A DNA stretch of 64,000 bases from Anaeromyxobacter diazotrophicus (GTDB taxonomy: Bacteria > Myxococcota > Myxococcia > Myxococcales > Anaeromyxobacteraceae), in the NCBI RefSeq assembly GCF_013340205.1, contig NZ_BJTG01000003.1, positions 124,001 through 188,000 of the forward strand. Reading direction: 5' to 3'. Positions 52,825 to 61,875 of the stretch are shown piece by piece. The position numbers and the translations under genes were made by a program. Below the pieces are notes generated by a model. The model had not been told where the DNA came from, searched no databases, and saw nothing but the letters and a program-made list of their open reading frames with translations. The number at the start of each line of letters is the position of its first letter. Within the stretch, counting starts at the first letter, position 1.

Positions 52825-53219
52825 CCGACCTTGACGAGCCCGCGGCGGATGTCGCCGTGGAGGTAGCCCGGGTCCGCGTCGCGCCCGCGGCAGGCCTCGC
52901 GCCACTCGCCGACCGTCTTGGCGTTGAGGTAGAGCGCCCGCGTCCGGTAGGCGAGCGTGCCCGGGCGGCCGGGGACCTCCTTGAACAACACCGTCAGCTT
53001 GGCGTCATCGGGGATGACGTCGCGCTTTGCTTCCTTCGACTTCTTCGCCGCGGGCGCCTTCTTCGCCTCGGACGCGGCGGGGACGGCCGCGAGCTTCGCG
53101 GGCGGGGTTGGAGGCTCCCCGAGGAGCGGCGAGGCGGCGCGCGCCTTCACGGCGGCGGCCAGTTTCTCCTGCGTCTCCTTCGAGGACTTCTTGGCGGCCT
53201 GGGTCTTGGCGTTCGGCAT
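52821..53219 (-). CDS. Lys/Ala-rich tailed protein of unknown function
   Basis: A 132-residue protein. The first 70 residues are Lys/Ala/Pro-rich and repetitive (histone H1-like: AAKKSSKETQEKLAAAVKARA, KKAPAAKKSKEAKR), the last 60 form a compact domain (LTVLFKEVPGRPGTLAYRTRALYLNAKTVGEWREACRGRDADPGYLHGDIRRGLVKVG). I recognise no family; the basic tail suggests DNA binding. The start is ATG with GGAG upstream. It meets the PD-(D/E)XK-like gene tail to tail, sharing four bases. Confidence 0.65.
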   Translation of the reverse strand: MPNAKTQAAKKSSKETQEKLAAAVKARAASPLLGEPPTPPAKLAAVPAASEAKKAPAAKKSKEAKRDVIPDDAKLTVLFKEVPGRPGTLAYRTRALYLNAKTVGEWREACRGRDADPGYLHGDIRRGLVKVG

Positions 53220-53454
53220 TTCCACTCCGGTAGAGTGTAGCGTTGACTATTAGTCCGGTACGCACGCTCACCACTCTTAGGTAAAGTCGAAGCTTCTCGT
53301 GTCAGGGCCTCGGAAATTCACCAGAGTGCACCGATGCTTACCGTGGCCGAGGACACCGGTGGCGTTCAGGCAGGAACCTCGCGTGCCGCACTCGGCGTGA
53401 TACATTTCGCAGGCGCATCATGTCGTACGGAGTCCGTGCCTGCGAGGTCGCATC

Positions 53455-54387
53455 GTGCCTGAGCCACACCCGCTTCTCGGTCTGCCTCGCCATATCCTTG
53501 CGTCACGGGAGGCATACGATGCGTGTGTCGCCTCGTTGCCTGAGGTCTTCCCGGTCGGCTCAGCGTCCGCTTCAGCGCAGTTTCACTACCTGAAGCTCGA
53601 CGGAAACGGCCAGCCGAAGCTCGCCGCACTCGCCGAGTGTCTCGTCGACCACCTTGTCAACTACGCACTATCGGCGAAGCGTACCGCCGCCGCCGATTTC
53701 GCGGAGACCCGGGGGGCGCGCCAACGGCAGCACAGCCGGATCAACCGGGAAGCGCGTCGGCTCCTCCGAGAGTACCCGACCAGCGGCGAGAGCGGCGAAC
53801 TGCTCCTGTACTTGATCCTGGAGGTTGTACTTGGGGCGCCGCAAGCAGTCGCGAAGATGGAGCTTAAGACAAATCCCCGCGTAGAAGTCCATGGGTCAGA
53901 CGGAATTCATATGCGGTACGACGAGACTCTTGACTGCTTGGACGTGTTCTTCGGTGAATCCAAGCTTGAGCAGACCGTCTCCGGAGCCCTTCGCTCAGCG
54001 TTCCAGAGTATCGAGAATTTCCACGATCACGCGATGGCGCAGCACGAGTTTGGCCTCGTGACAAGTAACTTCAAGTACATGGATGAGCCGTTGCGGCAGG
54101 CTGTCGTTCGGTATCTCGATGGTCAGCAGTTACAAGCCTGCAGAGTCAATCACGCACTCCTGATCGGATATGACTCGCCCGATTATGCGACGTGCGTGGG
54201 TAACAGTTTTCGTGAAGCCGAGCAGGAGTTTCGACGCGTATATGCGGAGAGAGCGCCACGATGCGTCGAGCTGGCGATCGAGAGGCTTCGCGAGTTCAAG
54301 TACAGGCACTTGCGGTTCGAGGTATTCTTCATGCCCTTCACTACTGTCGAAGACTTTCGAGCGGCGTTCTATCGGGCCGTTGAATAG
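53455..54387 (+). CDS. hamA: Hachiman nuclease HamA (DUF1837)
   Basis: A 310-residue protein starting at GTG with GAGG upstream. The DUF1837 core is GESGELLLYLILEVVLGAPQAVAKMELKTNPRVEVHGSDGIHMRY...LDCLDVFFGESKLEQTVSGAL, where Glu115, the Asp149 region and Glu168-Ser-Lys170 form the PD-(D/E)XK-type site expected of HamA. It is followed 14 bases later by the helicase gene, the defining order of the Hachiman anti-phage system. In known systems HamB helicase activity on damaged or phage DNA releases HamA to cut DNA. All motif residues are present, so I expect a working system. Confidence 0.9.
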   Translation: MPEPHPLLGLPRHILASREAYDACVASLPEVFPVGSASASAQFHYLKLDGNGQPKLAALAECLVDHLVNYALSAKRTAAADFAETRGARQRQHSRINREARRLLREYPTSGESGELLLYLILEVVLGAPQAVAKMELKTNPRVEVHGSDGIHMRYDETLDCLDVFFGESKLEQTVSGALRSAFQSIENFHDHAMAQHEFGLVTSNFKYMDEPLRQAVVRYLDGQQLQACRVNHALLIGYDSPDYATCVGNSFREAEQEFRRVYAERAPRCVELAIERLREFKYRHLRFEVFFMPFTTVEDFRAAFYRAVE

Positions 54388-54401
54388 AAGGCAGGCAGAC
54401 G

Positions 54402-56930
54402 GTGCCCGAGAACGCAGCCATCGTAGAACTGTTTGAGGAGTTGCTCGTTGCCGCTGCTTCGCGCCGACTCCCAGGAGAGGGCCCTGTTGTCGCGCTCCCT
54501 GCTCGTGACAAGTGCTCACGCTTGGTCGCGTATGCTTCCGAACTCGCCCTGTCATCGCTGCCGGCAAACCGCACCGCAGCATACGAAATCGCGACACGCC
54601 TGGTAGAGTTGCTCGATGACGACGACGTAATTGTCGCCACCGCCGACTTCCTTTTGTCGCGGCTCGGGAATTTCCCGGGGCGGGGCCTGCTGCGGGCCCG
54701 ACATCCTGATCGGTCTCGGCCCTGGACGATCTCGCTCCTGCTCGAGCAAGTGGCTCGTGAGACGGAGAATTCGGTCGAGACGGGCGGCGGGCAATCAGAA
54801 CTCGTGACGGACTTCCAGCGCGCCTTCGCCGATGCGCTGCGGGCACGAGCGGCGCTTAGCGTGTCCGCTCCGACGTCTGCGGGTAAGTCGTTCGTCCTCT
54901 CAATGGAAATCGTACGCCGCGTCATCGCTGGTGCCGGCAGCGGGCGGCGCGAGGTTGTCGTCTACATCGTTCCGACGCGCGCACTCATTCGCCAGCTCAC
55001 GCTGAGGCTCGTGAAGCAATTCGCCGCGCACGAGCATCTGTCGATCCCAGTGCGAAATGTGCCGCTGCCTCCATCCGACCCGGAGAGCAGCATCGTATAT
55101 GTACTGACTCAGGAGCGGCTGCTGACGCTGCTGGAGTCGCCGGAAGGCTGCCCGCCGATCACGATGCTGGTGGTCGATGAAGCTCAGGGTGTTCGAGATG
55201 GGGCACGAGGCATTCTGCTGCAGTCATCCATCGAGCAGACACTGAGTCGGTACCCGGAGGCCAGTGTAGTATTTGCGTCGCCGCTCACCTGCAATCCCGA
55301 ATACCTGTTGGGACTTTTCGGTCGTGGCTCAGGCGCGCGCCTACTTGAAGAGCATTCGCCCGTGTCCCAGAACGTCTACCTCGTGTCTCCGGCGGACGGC
55401 GCTCCTGATGAAGTGATCGACGTCTCGCTGCTGCGCGGTTCGAAGCGCCTGCCGGTGGGCAGACGCACGCTCGACTTCCCGTATGGCGGTTCGGGCGTAG
55501 TAAAACGTCGCGCGCGATTCGCTGCGGCCGTCACCTCGGAGGCGGAAAGCACTCTCGTCTACTGTAATGGGCCGGCTGAGGCGGAGCGCGTTGCGCAGGA
55601 ACTTGCAGAACTCCAGACGGCGTCTCGCGCCCTCAGTCCCGCGCTCGAAGAGTTCATCGAATTCATTCAGGATCACGTCCATCCGGAGTACCCGCTGATC
55701 CCGGTGTTGAAGCGCCGGGTCGCATTTCACTACGGAGACATGCCTGCTCTCGTGCGGTCTCGCGTTGAAGACCTGTTCGGCGATGGCACTATCCGTTACG
55801 TAGCTTGCACGAGCACGCTGCTGCAGGGAGTGAATCTACCGGCTCGGCACGTCGTTCTTGAGTCGCCGAGGCGCGGGTCCAATGAACCGATGGCGCGAGC
55901 CGACTTCCTGAACATGGCCGGGCGCGCGGGCAGACTATTCAAGGAATTCCACGGTGAAGTGTGGTGTCTCTCGCCGGAACGGTGGCGCGACCCGTGCTAC
56001 GAAGGGGCAACGCTGCAGGAGATTCGGTCGGCTTTCGACGATGTGATCGCGTCGCATCCGAACGTCATGCTCGACGCGCTCGAAGGCTCCGCAAAGGGCG
56101 ACGCGCGTGAGCTCGGCGAGGCCGCCGTGGGAAAGGCTTTCGCAGACTACACCTCACGCGGAGTGCCGATCCCGTTTCGCCTCGACATGGAGCCGCAGAC
56201 CGTTGACGCGCTTGCCGCGGTTGACCGCAGGCTGTCCACGCTCGGCGTGCGACTCCCGCACAGCGTCATAGCGCGGAACGCCACGGTGATGCCTGACCGT
56301 CTACAGGCGTTGTATGACGACCTTGCGTCGCGTGACCTCGATGAGTGTCTGCCGCTCGTGCCTTACGAGGTCGGATGGTACGAGCGTCTCGAGTTCATCT
56401 TCACGCTGGTGGACGCAGTCTTGGATCGGCGCGCTGGTGAGCAGTACAAGTACCTAGCGTGGCTGGCAAGCCGATGGATTGTCGGAAAGCCTCTTTCCGA
56501 TATTCTCGCGTCGCAGGTCGGGCGGAAGCGTAATGAGCCTCGATACAAGGGCAATGTAAGCGCGATCATTCGCGAGGTACTGAAGGACATAGAATACGAG
56601 GTGCGGTTCTCCTACGTCAGGAAGGTGAAGGCTTATTGCGATGTGCTGGGTCACGTGTTGGTGGAGAGGCAGCGACCTGCGGATGCCCACTCCATAACGC
56701 CGCTTGCGTTGTACTTGGAGTGTGGAACTCACGAGCCGGTCGTGATGGCGCTTCTCTCGGCAGGCTTGTCGCGGACTACGAGCCTGCTCGTGCGTGATGT
56801 GATTCGCGTGCCGGAAGACGCCACGACCGAAGACTGCATTCGCGAACTCAGAACGCTTTCGCTCGATCGCACAACGCTGCCTTCGATGTGTGCACGGGAA
56901 ATCCGCGAGATGCTCGGGATTGACGCATGA
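54402..56930 (+). CDS. hamB: Hachiman helicase HamB
   Basis: An 842-residue superfamily 2 helicase starting at GTG. Motif I is APTSAGKS (157-163 region), motif II is VVDEAQ (257-262), a DEAQ rather than DEAH box, and motifs V/VI appear in STLLQGVNLPARHVVLESPRRG and NMAGRAGR. That lineup, together with a preceding DUF1837 gene, defines Hachiman. The N-terminal 140 residues are helical and the C-terminal 250 have no recognised domain. It senses and translocates on DNA and controls HamA. Low-GC codon use relative to the left of the window indicates transfer. Confidence 0.9.
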   Translation: MPENAAIVELFEELLVAAASRRLPGEGPVVALPARDKCSRLVAYASELALSSLPANRTAAYEIATRLVELLDDDDVIVATADFLLSRLGNFPGRGLLRARHPDRSRPWTISLLLEQVARETENSVETGGGQSELVTDFQRAFADALRARAALSVSAPTSAGKSFVLSMEIVRRVIAGAGSGRREVVVYIVPTRALIRQLTLRLVKQFAAHEHLSIPVRNVPLPPSDPESSIVYVLTQERLLTLLESPEGCPPITMLVVDEAQGVRDGARGILLQSSIEQTLSRYPEASVVFASPLTCNPEYLLGLFGRGSGARLLEEHSPVSQNVYLVSPADGAPDEVIDVSLLRGSKRLPVGRRTLDFPYGGSGVVKRRARFAAAVTSEAESTLVYCNGPAEAERVAQELAELQTASRALSPALEEFIEFIQDHVHPEYPLIPVLKRRVAFHYGDMPALVRSRVEDLFGDGTIRYVACTSTLLQGVNLPARHVVLESPRRGSNEPMARADFLNMAGRAGRLFKEFHGEVWCLSPERWRDPCYEGATLQEIRSAFDDVIASHPNVMLDALEGSAKGDARELGEAAVGKAFADYTSRGVPIPFRLDMEPQTVDALAAVDRRLSTLGVRLPHSVIARNATVMPDRLQALYDDLASRDLDECLPLVPYEVGWYERLEFIFTLVDAVLDRRAGEQYKYLAWLASRWIVGKPLSDILASQVGRKRNEPRYKGNVSAIIREVLKDIEYEVRFSYVRKVKAYCDVLGHVLVERQRPADAHSITPLALYLECGTHEPVVMALLSAGLSRTTSLLVRDVIRVPEDATTEDCIRELRTLSLDRTTLPSMCAREIREMLGIDA

Positions 56931-57243
56931 TGCTTAATTGCGTCCGCAAGCCTGCACGCCCGTATGCGCAGGCGAGCCATGGCGCGGGTCAGCGCTGGCC
57001 CGCTATTTGCGCTGTGAACCATCTCACGAGACGGCACTTGCTGAGATGCCAAGGGTGCCATTCCGTCGATTCACGAGCTTGGGTGCGAAGAAGACCTCGT
57101 CAGGTGACACTGCGAGGTGACTGGAGGAGTCCGGGGTGCGAAGCTAGCTCGATCTGAACTGTCGACCAGGACGGATCCACATATCTGTAGAGGAGCGTGC
57201 GGTTGGCCCAGGTCTGGCCGTAGTTATGCCACGCTGGCCTCGC
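56931..57243. other. Non-coding gap after hamB
   Basis: No gene is supported. A 76-codon frame overlaps the hamB stop, but it is Arg/Cys-rich with no domain and no plausible composition. Otherwise nothing is seen. Confidence 0.4.
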
Positions 57244-58026
57244 TCACTCAGGTGGCCAGAGCTTATGTTCGTGCTGCTTCATCAGGTTCATCTGCGTCGT
57301 ATCGGCGATGACAGCCCGCACCATTCCGCTGACTTCCTGAGCAGCGACTAGTACGGCCGCAAGAACTGCCCATTCAAATCCGACCAGCAGCTTGATCACG
57401 AACGGCAGTGCCCAGGCGGCATATCGAAACGCGCCCAGAAAACCTGGCTGCTTGATCCGCACCTCGCTGCGCAGTGTCTCCGCCGTAAGGCGCGGCGCCA
57501 CGTCGGATTCATGCTTCGGGCGCTCCCCAGCGTGAAAGAAGACCTGCCAAGACTCAACCGAAACCGTTGGATGTTCCCTGTTGCTCCAAAGCAGATGCCA
57601 CAGAGACGAGTCCGTCCGCTGGAGGTGCCTGATCGCATCCCCACGCGCCACGTCGACGCTGATCGCGTTGGGCGGCTGCCCAGCTTGCGCATTCGACCAG
57701 ACTTCATCGTACCGTTCTGAATCGAGCCACAGTGTCACGGTGACACTGGGTGGGGCTCCGTCTTCCTTGGTGTGAACTGTTAGTTCACCTGTGCCTTCTG
57801 TGCCAGGTAGTGCCCGAATCAGCCGGACTGTGCCCTTTGCACCCTCGAACGTTCCACCGGTCTCCAGATCCGGGCCGCTACCGAGACCGGTCTCGATGAA
57901 CCACTGGATGCTTGGCAAGAGCCAAGGCTTCGAGGGATCAGCGTCCGTCGACCGCGAGTTCCCGACGATTTTGCCTACGTATGTGCCCACTGTGTTGAAG
58001 AAGAACCCAGCGGTCCTGTCGTTCAT
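57244..58026 (-). CDS. Unknown protein with C-terminal membrane segment
   Basis: A 260-residue protein with AGGTGA eight bases before the ATG. Residues 1-190 are a soluble domain of unknown type (GGTFEGAKGTVRLIRALPGTEGTGELTVHTKEDGAPPSVTVTLWLDSE). The C-terminal region has a hydrophobic stretch (AWALPFVIKLLVGFEWAVLAAVLVAAQEVSG) that could span the membrane once or twice, ending in a basic tail. I know no family. It reads opposite to hamB and the same way as the next unknown gene, with 167 bases between them. Confidence 0.65.
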   Translation of the reverse strand: MNDRTAGFFFNTVGTYVGKIVGNSRSTDADPSKPWLLPSIQWFIETGLGSGPDLETGGTFEGAKGTVRLIRALPGTEGTGELTVHTKEDGAPPSVTVTLWLDSERYDEVWSNAQAGQPPNAISVDVARGDAIRHLQRTDSSLWHLLWSNREHPTVSVESWQVFFHAGERPKHESDVAPRLTAETLRSEVRIKQPGFLGAFRYAAWALPFVIKLLVGFEWAVLAAVLVAAQEVSGMVRAVIADTTQMNLMKQHEHKLWPPE

Positions 58027-58193
58027 GCGATCACCTGCTGATTACTGCGCGCATCGACGTCAATCCGGTCTACGCTCCCAGCGGCTGACGACCTAAAGTC
58101 GCGAACGCGACGCGCGTGGCCGAGATGGGCTCGGTGAGCGCCTCCCTTCGGCTGCCACGGGCTCGCTCCATAGGATAGAGGCCCACCTGGCGC

Positions 58194-58748
58194 TCAGATG
58201 CGACGCCTCAAAGTCTCTACGAGTGTCTCGCCATTCTTGATTCGGCCCATCGCCTTCCGGATATAGGAGTCATCCACGCCGCGTTCTATGCGGTGTGCAA
58301 GCTCCTCCATCTGCAGCGCGGTCTCGACCGAGAGATGCCCGTTGTCGTTCAACAAGCGAACCTCGTCGGCGAGTGCATGATATGCAGCGCCCTTACGTAC
58401 CCCGTCGTCCGGGCGCAGTGCGACAACCTCGCCATCAGCGGGGTTGAACGACCGTAACTCGGGCCAGAGCGCGGGCGGCTGTAATACTCGTCGCCCGGCC
58501 GCAACCGCCGCCCCGTGCAACCATGGCAGCCATTTGCTCAAGGGAAACAGTAGTGCAGCGACGGTGGACCACCAGCGAGTGGCAGAGTTGATCAGAAAGC
58601 GTTGCCATGCCCCAAGCGCCTTGAGTCGCCGGGCGGACTCGGCGGCGGTCTCTGCCGCCTCGTCCAACAACGCCTTCTGCCTCGCCGTCTGCCGCAGCTG
58701 GTCGATAAGGAGCAGCTGCTCCTGGCTGTATCCCGCGAAGATGTCCAC
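58194..58748 (-). CDS. Unknown protein with membrane-active helix
   Basis: A 184-residue protein. GTG 58748 is chosen because GGAGG lies five bases upstream. The N-terminal helices are amphipathic (QEQLLLIDQLRQTARQKALLDEAAETAAESARRLKALGAW), followed by a hydrophobic stretch (TVAALLFPLSKWLPWLHGAAVAAG), then a soluble helical tail (VALRPDDGVRKGAAYHALADEVRLLNDNGHLSVETALQMEELAHRIERG). No family is recognised. With 57244-58026 it may form a unit of two membrane-associated proteins. Confidence 0.6.
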   Translation of the reverse strand: MDIFAGYSQEQLLLIDQLRQTARQKALLDEAAETAAESARRLKALGAWQRFLINSATRWWSTVAALLFPLSKWLPWLHGAAVAAGRRVLQPPALWPELRSFNPADGEVVALRPDDGVRKGAAYHALADEVRLLNDNGHLSVETALQMEELAHRIERGVDDSYIRKAMGRIKNGETLVETLRRRI

Positions 58749-59079
58749 GCTGCCTCCTGTCGGTGTCCACGGCTGGTGGCGGGTCTGGTCATCGGCGGCA
58801 CGCACCGCCCTCAGCGTCTTCGTCGATTACTCCTACCACGGGTGTCGTGGAAGGCGGGACCGCCGCCCAGGTGGCTTGACTTCCGCACCGCGCTTCAATG
58901 GCGGTCGCTGGCCTTCACGCTCAACACGAACGTGGCGGGTACTCCGCCGAGACAGTAGCATTTGCGCTGCAGGTCTGCGTAACCGGAACGGCTCCGTCCG
59001 TTGCAACGGAATGGCGATGGCGAATGGTTGCGATTCGTATGGCGATGCGAATCCGGTTAGGCCGGGAACCGAAGGTGCG
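58749..59079. other. Non-coding region with palindromes downstream of the GIY-YIG operon
   Basis: No gene is supported. It contains the perfect 14-base palindrome TCCGTTGCAACGGA (58997-59010) and the hairpin GATTCG (59032-59037) / CGAATC (59048-59053). Both lie just past the stop of the minus-strand operon. Their role, terminator or binding site, is unknown. Confidence 0.4.
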
Positions 59080-59808
59080 TCACGGAAGCGACCTACCTGA
59101 GCCGACCCGTGCAAGGAGATCGAGAAACGAGGGCTCGTACTGCCCCTCGACGTGGCGGTTGTTCCAGAGGCCCGAACCTCGGACACGCTCGTGACCGCTG
59201 TGGTGTCCCAGCCAGCCAGATGATGGCGGGTCCACCGGGTCTTTCGCGAGGTTGCTCAGTAGGGCGATGGCGTTTCGCTCGATCACACTGCGCATGCTCT
59301 CTGGTCCGGGTGGGTCATCTACTCGGACGAACAGGAAGGGCATCGCACCGATGATGCCGCTCACGGCGACCTCGGTCGAACGCTCCACCTCGATGACCGT
59401 GCCGGGACTCAAATTGCGGGCGCGCGCCACGTCGCGAGGGCTCCCGCCGACGCCCCAGGTTTCGATGTGAGCCTGGTCGCGCCGCAAGAGCGCCTCTCCG
59501 ACGAGGAGCCGGAAGATCGAGCCGCGATGATTCCCTCCTCCGGACTTCGCTACCCCTCTGTGCTGGGAGAGGCGGTTCCAAAGCGTCCGGGTGGAGGTGG
59601 ACGTGAGCGCGTGAGTCCCGACTCTGACAACGCGTGGCCCGATCCCCGACGTGCTCCGCTCCTCGCCAGGCTCGAAGAAGAAGTAAACGCCTCTGGTCGG
59701 CCAGGTCATGCGCCCGTGGCAGCCTCGCAGGCTGAGCGGCCCCCCGAGGCGGTGCTGCACGTCCGCGAGGACCTCGTAGAGGCGCTGGATGTCCTGGAGC
59801 CTGCTCAC
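59080..59808 (-). CDS. GIY-YIG nuclease-like protein
   Basis: A 242-residue protein that starts at a GTG overlapping the DUF6884 stop by four bases. Near the N-terminus is TRGVYFFFEPGEERSTSGIGPRVVRVGTHAL...TRTLWNRLSQHRG, matching the GIY (GVY) and YIG (VRVG) strands and the conserved Arg of the helix. GNHRGSIFRLLVGEALL follows. The fold cuts DNA with one metal. The remaining 130 residues are unknown (a possible DNA-reading part). Last gene of a four-gene minus-strand operon. Confidence 0.75.
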   Translation of the reverse strand: MSRLQDIQRLYEVLADVQHRLGGPLSLRGCHGRMTWPTRGVYFFFEPGEERSTSGIGPRVVRVGTHALTSTSTRTLWNRLSQHRGVAKSGGGNHRGSIFRLLVGEALLRRDQAHIETWGVGGSPRDVARARNLSPGTVIEVERSTEVAVSGIIGAMPFLFVRVDDPPGPESMRSVIERNAIALLSNLAKDPVDPPSSGWLGHHSGHERVRGSGLWNNRHVEGQYEPSFLDLLARVGSGRSLP

Positions 59809-60284
59809 GGTCGGACCCCGGCGTGGATGTCGAACCAGTGAAGCTGCTTCCCGATGCCGAGGCCCTCCAGCGGCACCTCGACCCGGCAGACCGCGCTCAG
59901 GCGCGGGACCAGGAACTCGCGGTAGCGCATGCCGGCGAGCAGGACGATTTGCTGGACGCTTGCCAGGCGGGGCTCGAGCTGCTCCAAGACGCGGCGGGCC
60001 CACTCCCGGCGTTGCGCCACCGCCATCGTGTTCAGGGTGCGCTCGTAGGGCTCGACCTCGGCGTCAGGCTCCAGAAGGCCATACTGAGCGGAAAGGATGA
60101 ACCAGGGCATCCCGGTCCGCTCGATGTATCCGTGTGCTTTCACGAACCAGGGCGAGATGTACAGGTCCCGCGCCTTAGACCGGGCAGACCGCTTCTGCGA
60201 CACACAGGAGACGAGGAAGACCGAGGACGACTGCGGTGGCCCAGTTCCGGTGGCGTCCTGTCCCGCTCCACCATGCGCCTTCAT
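59805..60284 (-). CDS. DUF6884 protein
   Basis: A 159-residue protein matching DUF6884: FLVSCVSQKRSARSKARDLYISPWFVKAHGYIERTGMPWFILSAQYGLLEPDAEVEPYERTLNTM, and AGMRYREFLVPRL. The family is found near DNA modification and repair genes and resembles the accessory part of tRNA-guanine-transglycosylase-like base-exchange systems; its reaction is not known to me. It is in the middle of a four-gene operon and overlaps the GIY-YIG gene. The C-rich SCVSQKR segment may bind a metal or nucleotide. Confidence 0.75.
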   Translation of the reverse strand: MKAHGGAGQDATGTGPPQSSSVFLVSCVSQKRSARSKARDLYISPWFVKAHGYIERTGMPWFILSAQYGLLEPDAEVEPYERTLNTMAVAQRREWARRVLEQLEPRLASVQQIVLLAGMRYREFLVPRLSAVCRVEVPLEGLGIGKQLHWFDIHAGVRP

Positions 60285-60309
60285 CGTGACACCCCCGCCT
60301 GCTCGCGAC

Positions 60310-61092
60310 TCAGCGAGCGTGGCGCTGAGCAGCGCGCACCATTCGCGAAAGGTCCGTGCGCAGTCGTCCCGGGCAGGCCCGCTCCCCTTGCGGCTGTATG
60401 ATCACGTGGTCGCGCGCCAGCCACTTCGCGGCGACTGGCTCAAGGTGCCTCGCCAAGTCGTATCCAATGACCCAGACCTGGTTGAGCTTGTGGAAGCGCG
60501 ACAGGCGAGGTCCGATGAACTGCGTAAACGCGGACCGGACGAGATCGCGGTACCGGCTCCCAGTTACTGCGCGTCCGCCGCCTGGCGCGTAGAGTGCCAC
60601 GGGCGAAACGTCCAGCAACCAGATACCTCGCTCCTGGAGGCGCGCGAGGGTGTCGATCTTCCAATGGATGCGATCTCGCAAACCGTCGCGGTTGCGTGCC
60701 CGGGACCTGCGCGGCTGAACAGCATCAACTGAGCCGTACGCAAGCGCACCGAAGATATCCCAGTATTGGCGAGTGCCGGCGTTGCGTTTAGGGGGAGCGA
60801 AACATAGCTCCGGTTCGCCGTATCCGAGGCAGTAGACGAGTCGCACGAATCGATTCGGTAAGGTCACCGGACAAGCGTCATCGACGGCAGGTGGAAGAAC
60901 TACTCGTGTGGCTGAGTCTCCCGGTTGTTCTGCGACATGGCTCTCGGCCAGAACGACGAACCGGACAGCGGCATCTGGCGGTTTCCACGCCACGCGCCAT
61001 GCGTTGACCGCCTCAAGGTAGTGGGCCGATTCGGGAACGAGCCCCCAGCCTCGTGCGAAGGCGCGAGCCGCCATGGACGTGATCGCGGGCAT
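60310..61092 (-). CDS. Uncharacterised protein, possibly uracil-DNA-glycosylase-like fold
   Basis: A 260-residue protein. Segments RFVVLAESHVAEQPG, NRFVRLVYCLGYGEPELCFAPP, QYWDIFGALAYGS, LARLQERGIWLLDVSPVALYAPGG and KLNQVWVIGYDLARHLEPVAAKWLA are reminiscent of the uracil-DNA-glycosylase superfamily (early glycine/acidic strand and a late VI.G..A strand), but the match is loose and no catalytic motif is certain. The gene lies 21 bases after DUF6979 and 25 bases before DUF6884, so it is part of the operon. The call is tentative. Confidence 0.55.
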   Translation of the reverse strand: MPAITSMAARAFARGWGLVPESAHYLEAVNAWRVAWKPPDAAVRFVVLAESHVAEQPGDSATRVVLPPAVDDACPVTLPNRFVRLVYCLGYGEPELCFAPPKRNAGTRQYWDIFGALAYGSVDAVQPRRSRARNRDGLRDRIHWKIDTLARLQERGIWLLDVSPVALYAPGGGRAVTGSRYRDLVRSAFTQFIGPRLSRFHKLNQVWVIGYDLARHLEPVAAKWLARDHVIIQPQGERACPGRLRTDLSRMVRAAQRHAR

Positions 61093-61113
61093 TCTCGCTG
61101 GTCAGATTGGGGC

Positions 61114-61509
61114 TCAGCGGCGAATGTGGCCCGCATTCCACAGGCCAAGAACGACATCCATCTGGCCGTTCGGCTGCTTCCACTCGCCGCCCTGCACTTC
61201 AAGCCACAGAGTGACCGGAGTTGGAAGGACCGGCGAGGCTCTCCGCCGCAGGATATTCACCGCGGCGACCGCGTACTGCTTGTTCTTGACCGACCTCGTG
61301 TAGGTACCGGAAGGCGCGCCGGGCACCCCGACCACGAGGCCCTCCTCACAGAGGCCGAGGAATGCTCCCTGCGGGCATCCCTTCTCCTGGCTCGAGACGC
61401 TCTCGAACGTGCGCGCCACCGCTCTGCGCCACGCCTCGGGCGGCGCGAACCTCTCTAGCTTCACCAGATTCACAGCGGCGACGGCCGCCTCGCCGTATCC
61501 CCTTGCCAT
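61114..61509 (-). CDS. DUF6979 protein, first gene of the operon
   Basis: A 131-residue protein with GGGGGAC just before the ATG. ARGYGEAAVAAVNLVKLERFAPPEAWRRAVARTF and SSQEKGCPQGAFLGLCEEGLVVGVP...NKQYAVAAVNILRR...QMDVVLGLWNAGHIRR fit the DUF6979 family as I know it. Its biochemical function is unknown. It heads the minus-strand operon and diverges from the Nmad3-like gene across 366 bases. Confidence 0.65.
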   Translation of the reverse strand: MARGYGEAAVAAVNLVKLERFAPPEAWRRAVARTFESVSSQEKGCPQGAFLGLCEEGLVVGVPGAPSGTYTRSVKNKQYAVAAVNILRRRASPVLPTPVTLWLEVQGGEWKQPNGQMDVVLGLWNAGHIRR

Positions 61510-61875
61510 CTCGTCCCCCGATCACTGCCGAAACGACCGATGCGACCCCCGAAGCGAATCACGTCTTGCAGCAGCCGTCGATCCCAAAACCTGGGCAAGC
61601 CCCGCCGGCCGTGTGGCTGCGGAGCGTAGCGCGAGGTCGTCGGCCGCCGGCCGGCGTCACCTTGCTCGTCTTGGGAATGCGGCACGTCGAGGGTTGACCC
61701 CGATCAGCGCTTCTTTGCTCCCGGTCCTGGTAACGATCATCAGGGGGACGAGATCTGACCCATCACGCTGCCGGGACGCATCGAGCTTCTCGCGTTGGCC
61801 CCGAACGCGACATGGGATGAGCCGCGATGACTGGAGCCGCGTCATGACGCGCCTTGAAGCGAGGGCAGCGTGAGC
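61510..61875. other. Divergent promoter region between the two gene sets
   Basis: No gene is supported. Transcription of both the four-gene minus-strand set and the two-gene plus-strand set must start here, making it a good place for a shared regulator. I cannot point to clear promoter boxes or an operator. Confidence 0.4.

Noticed and set aside
56927-57157. 76-codon frame overlapping the hamB stop
   Set aside because: Arg/Cys-rich, no domain and no ribosome site; overlap looks fortuitous.
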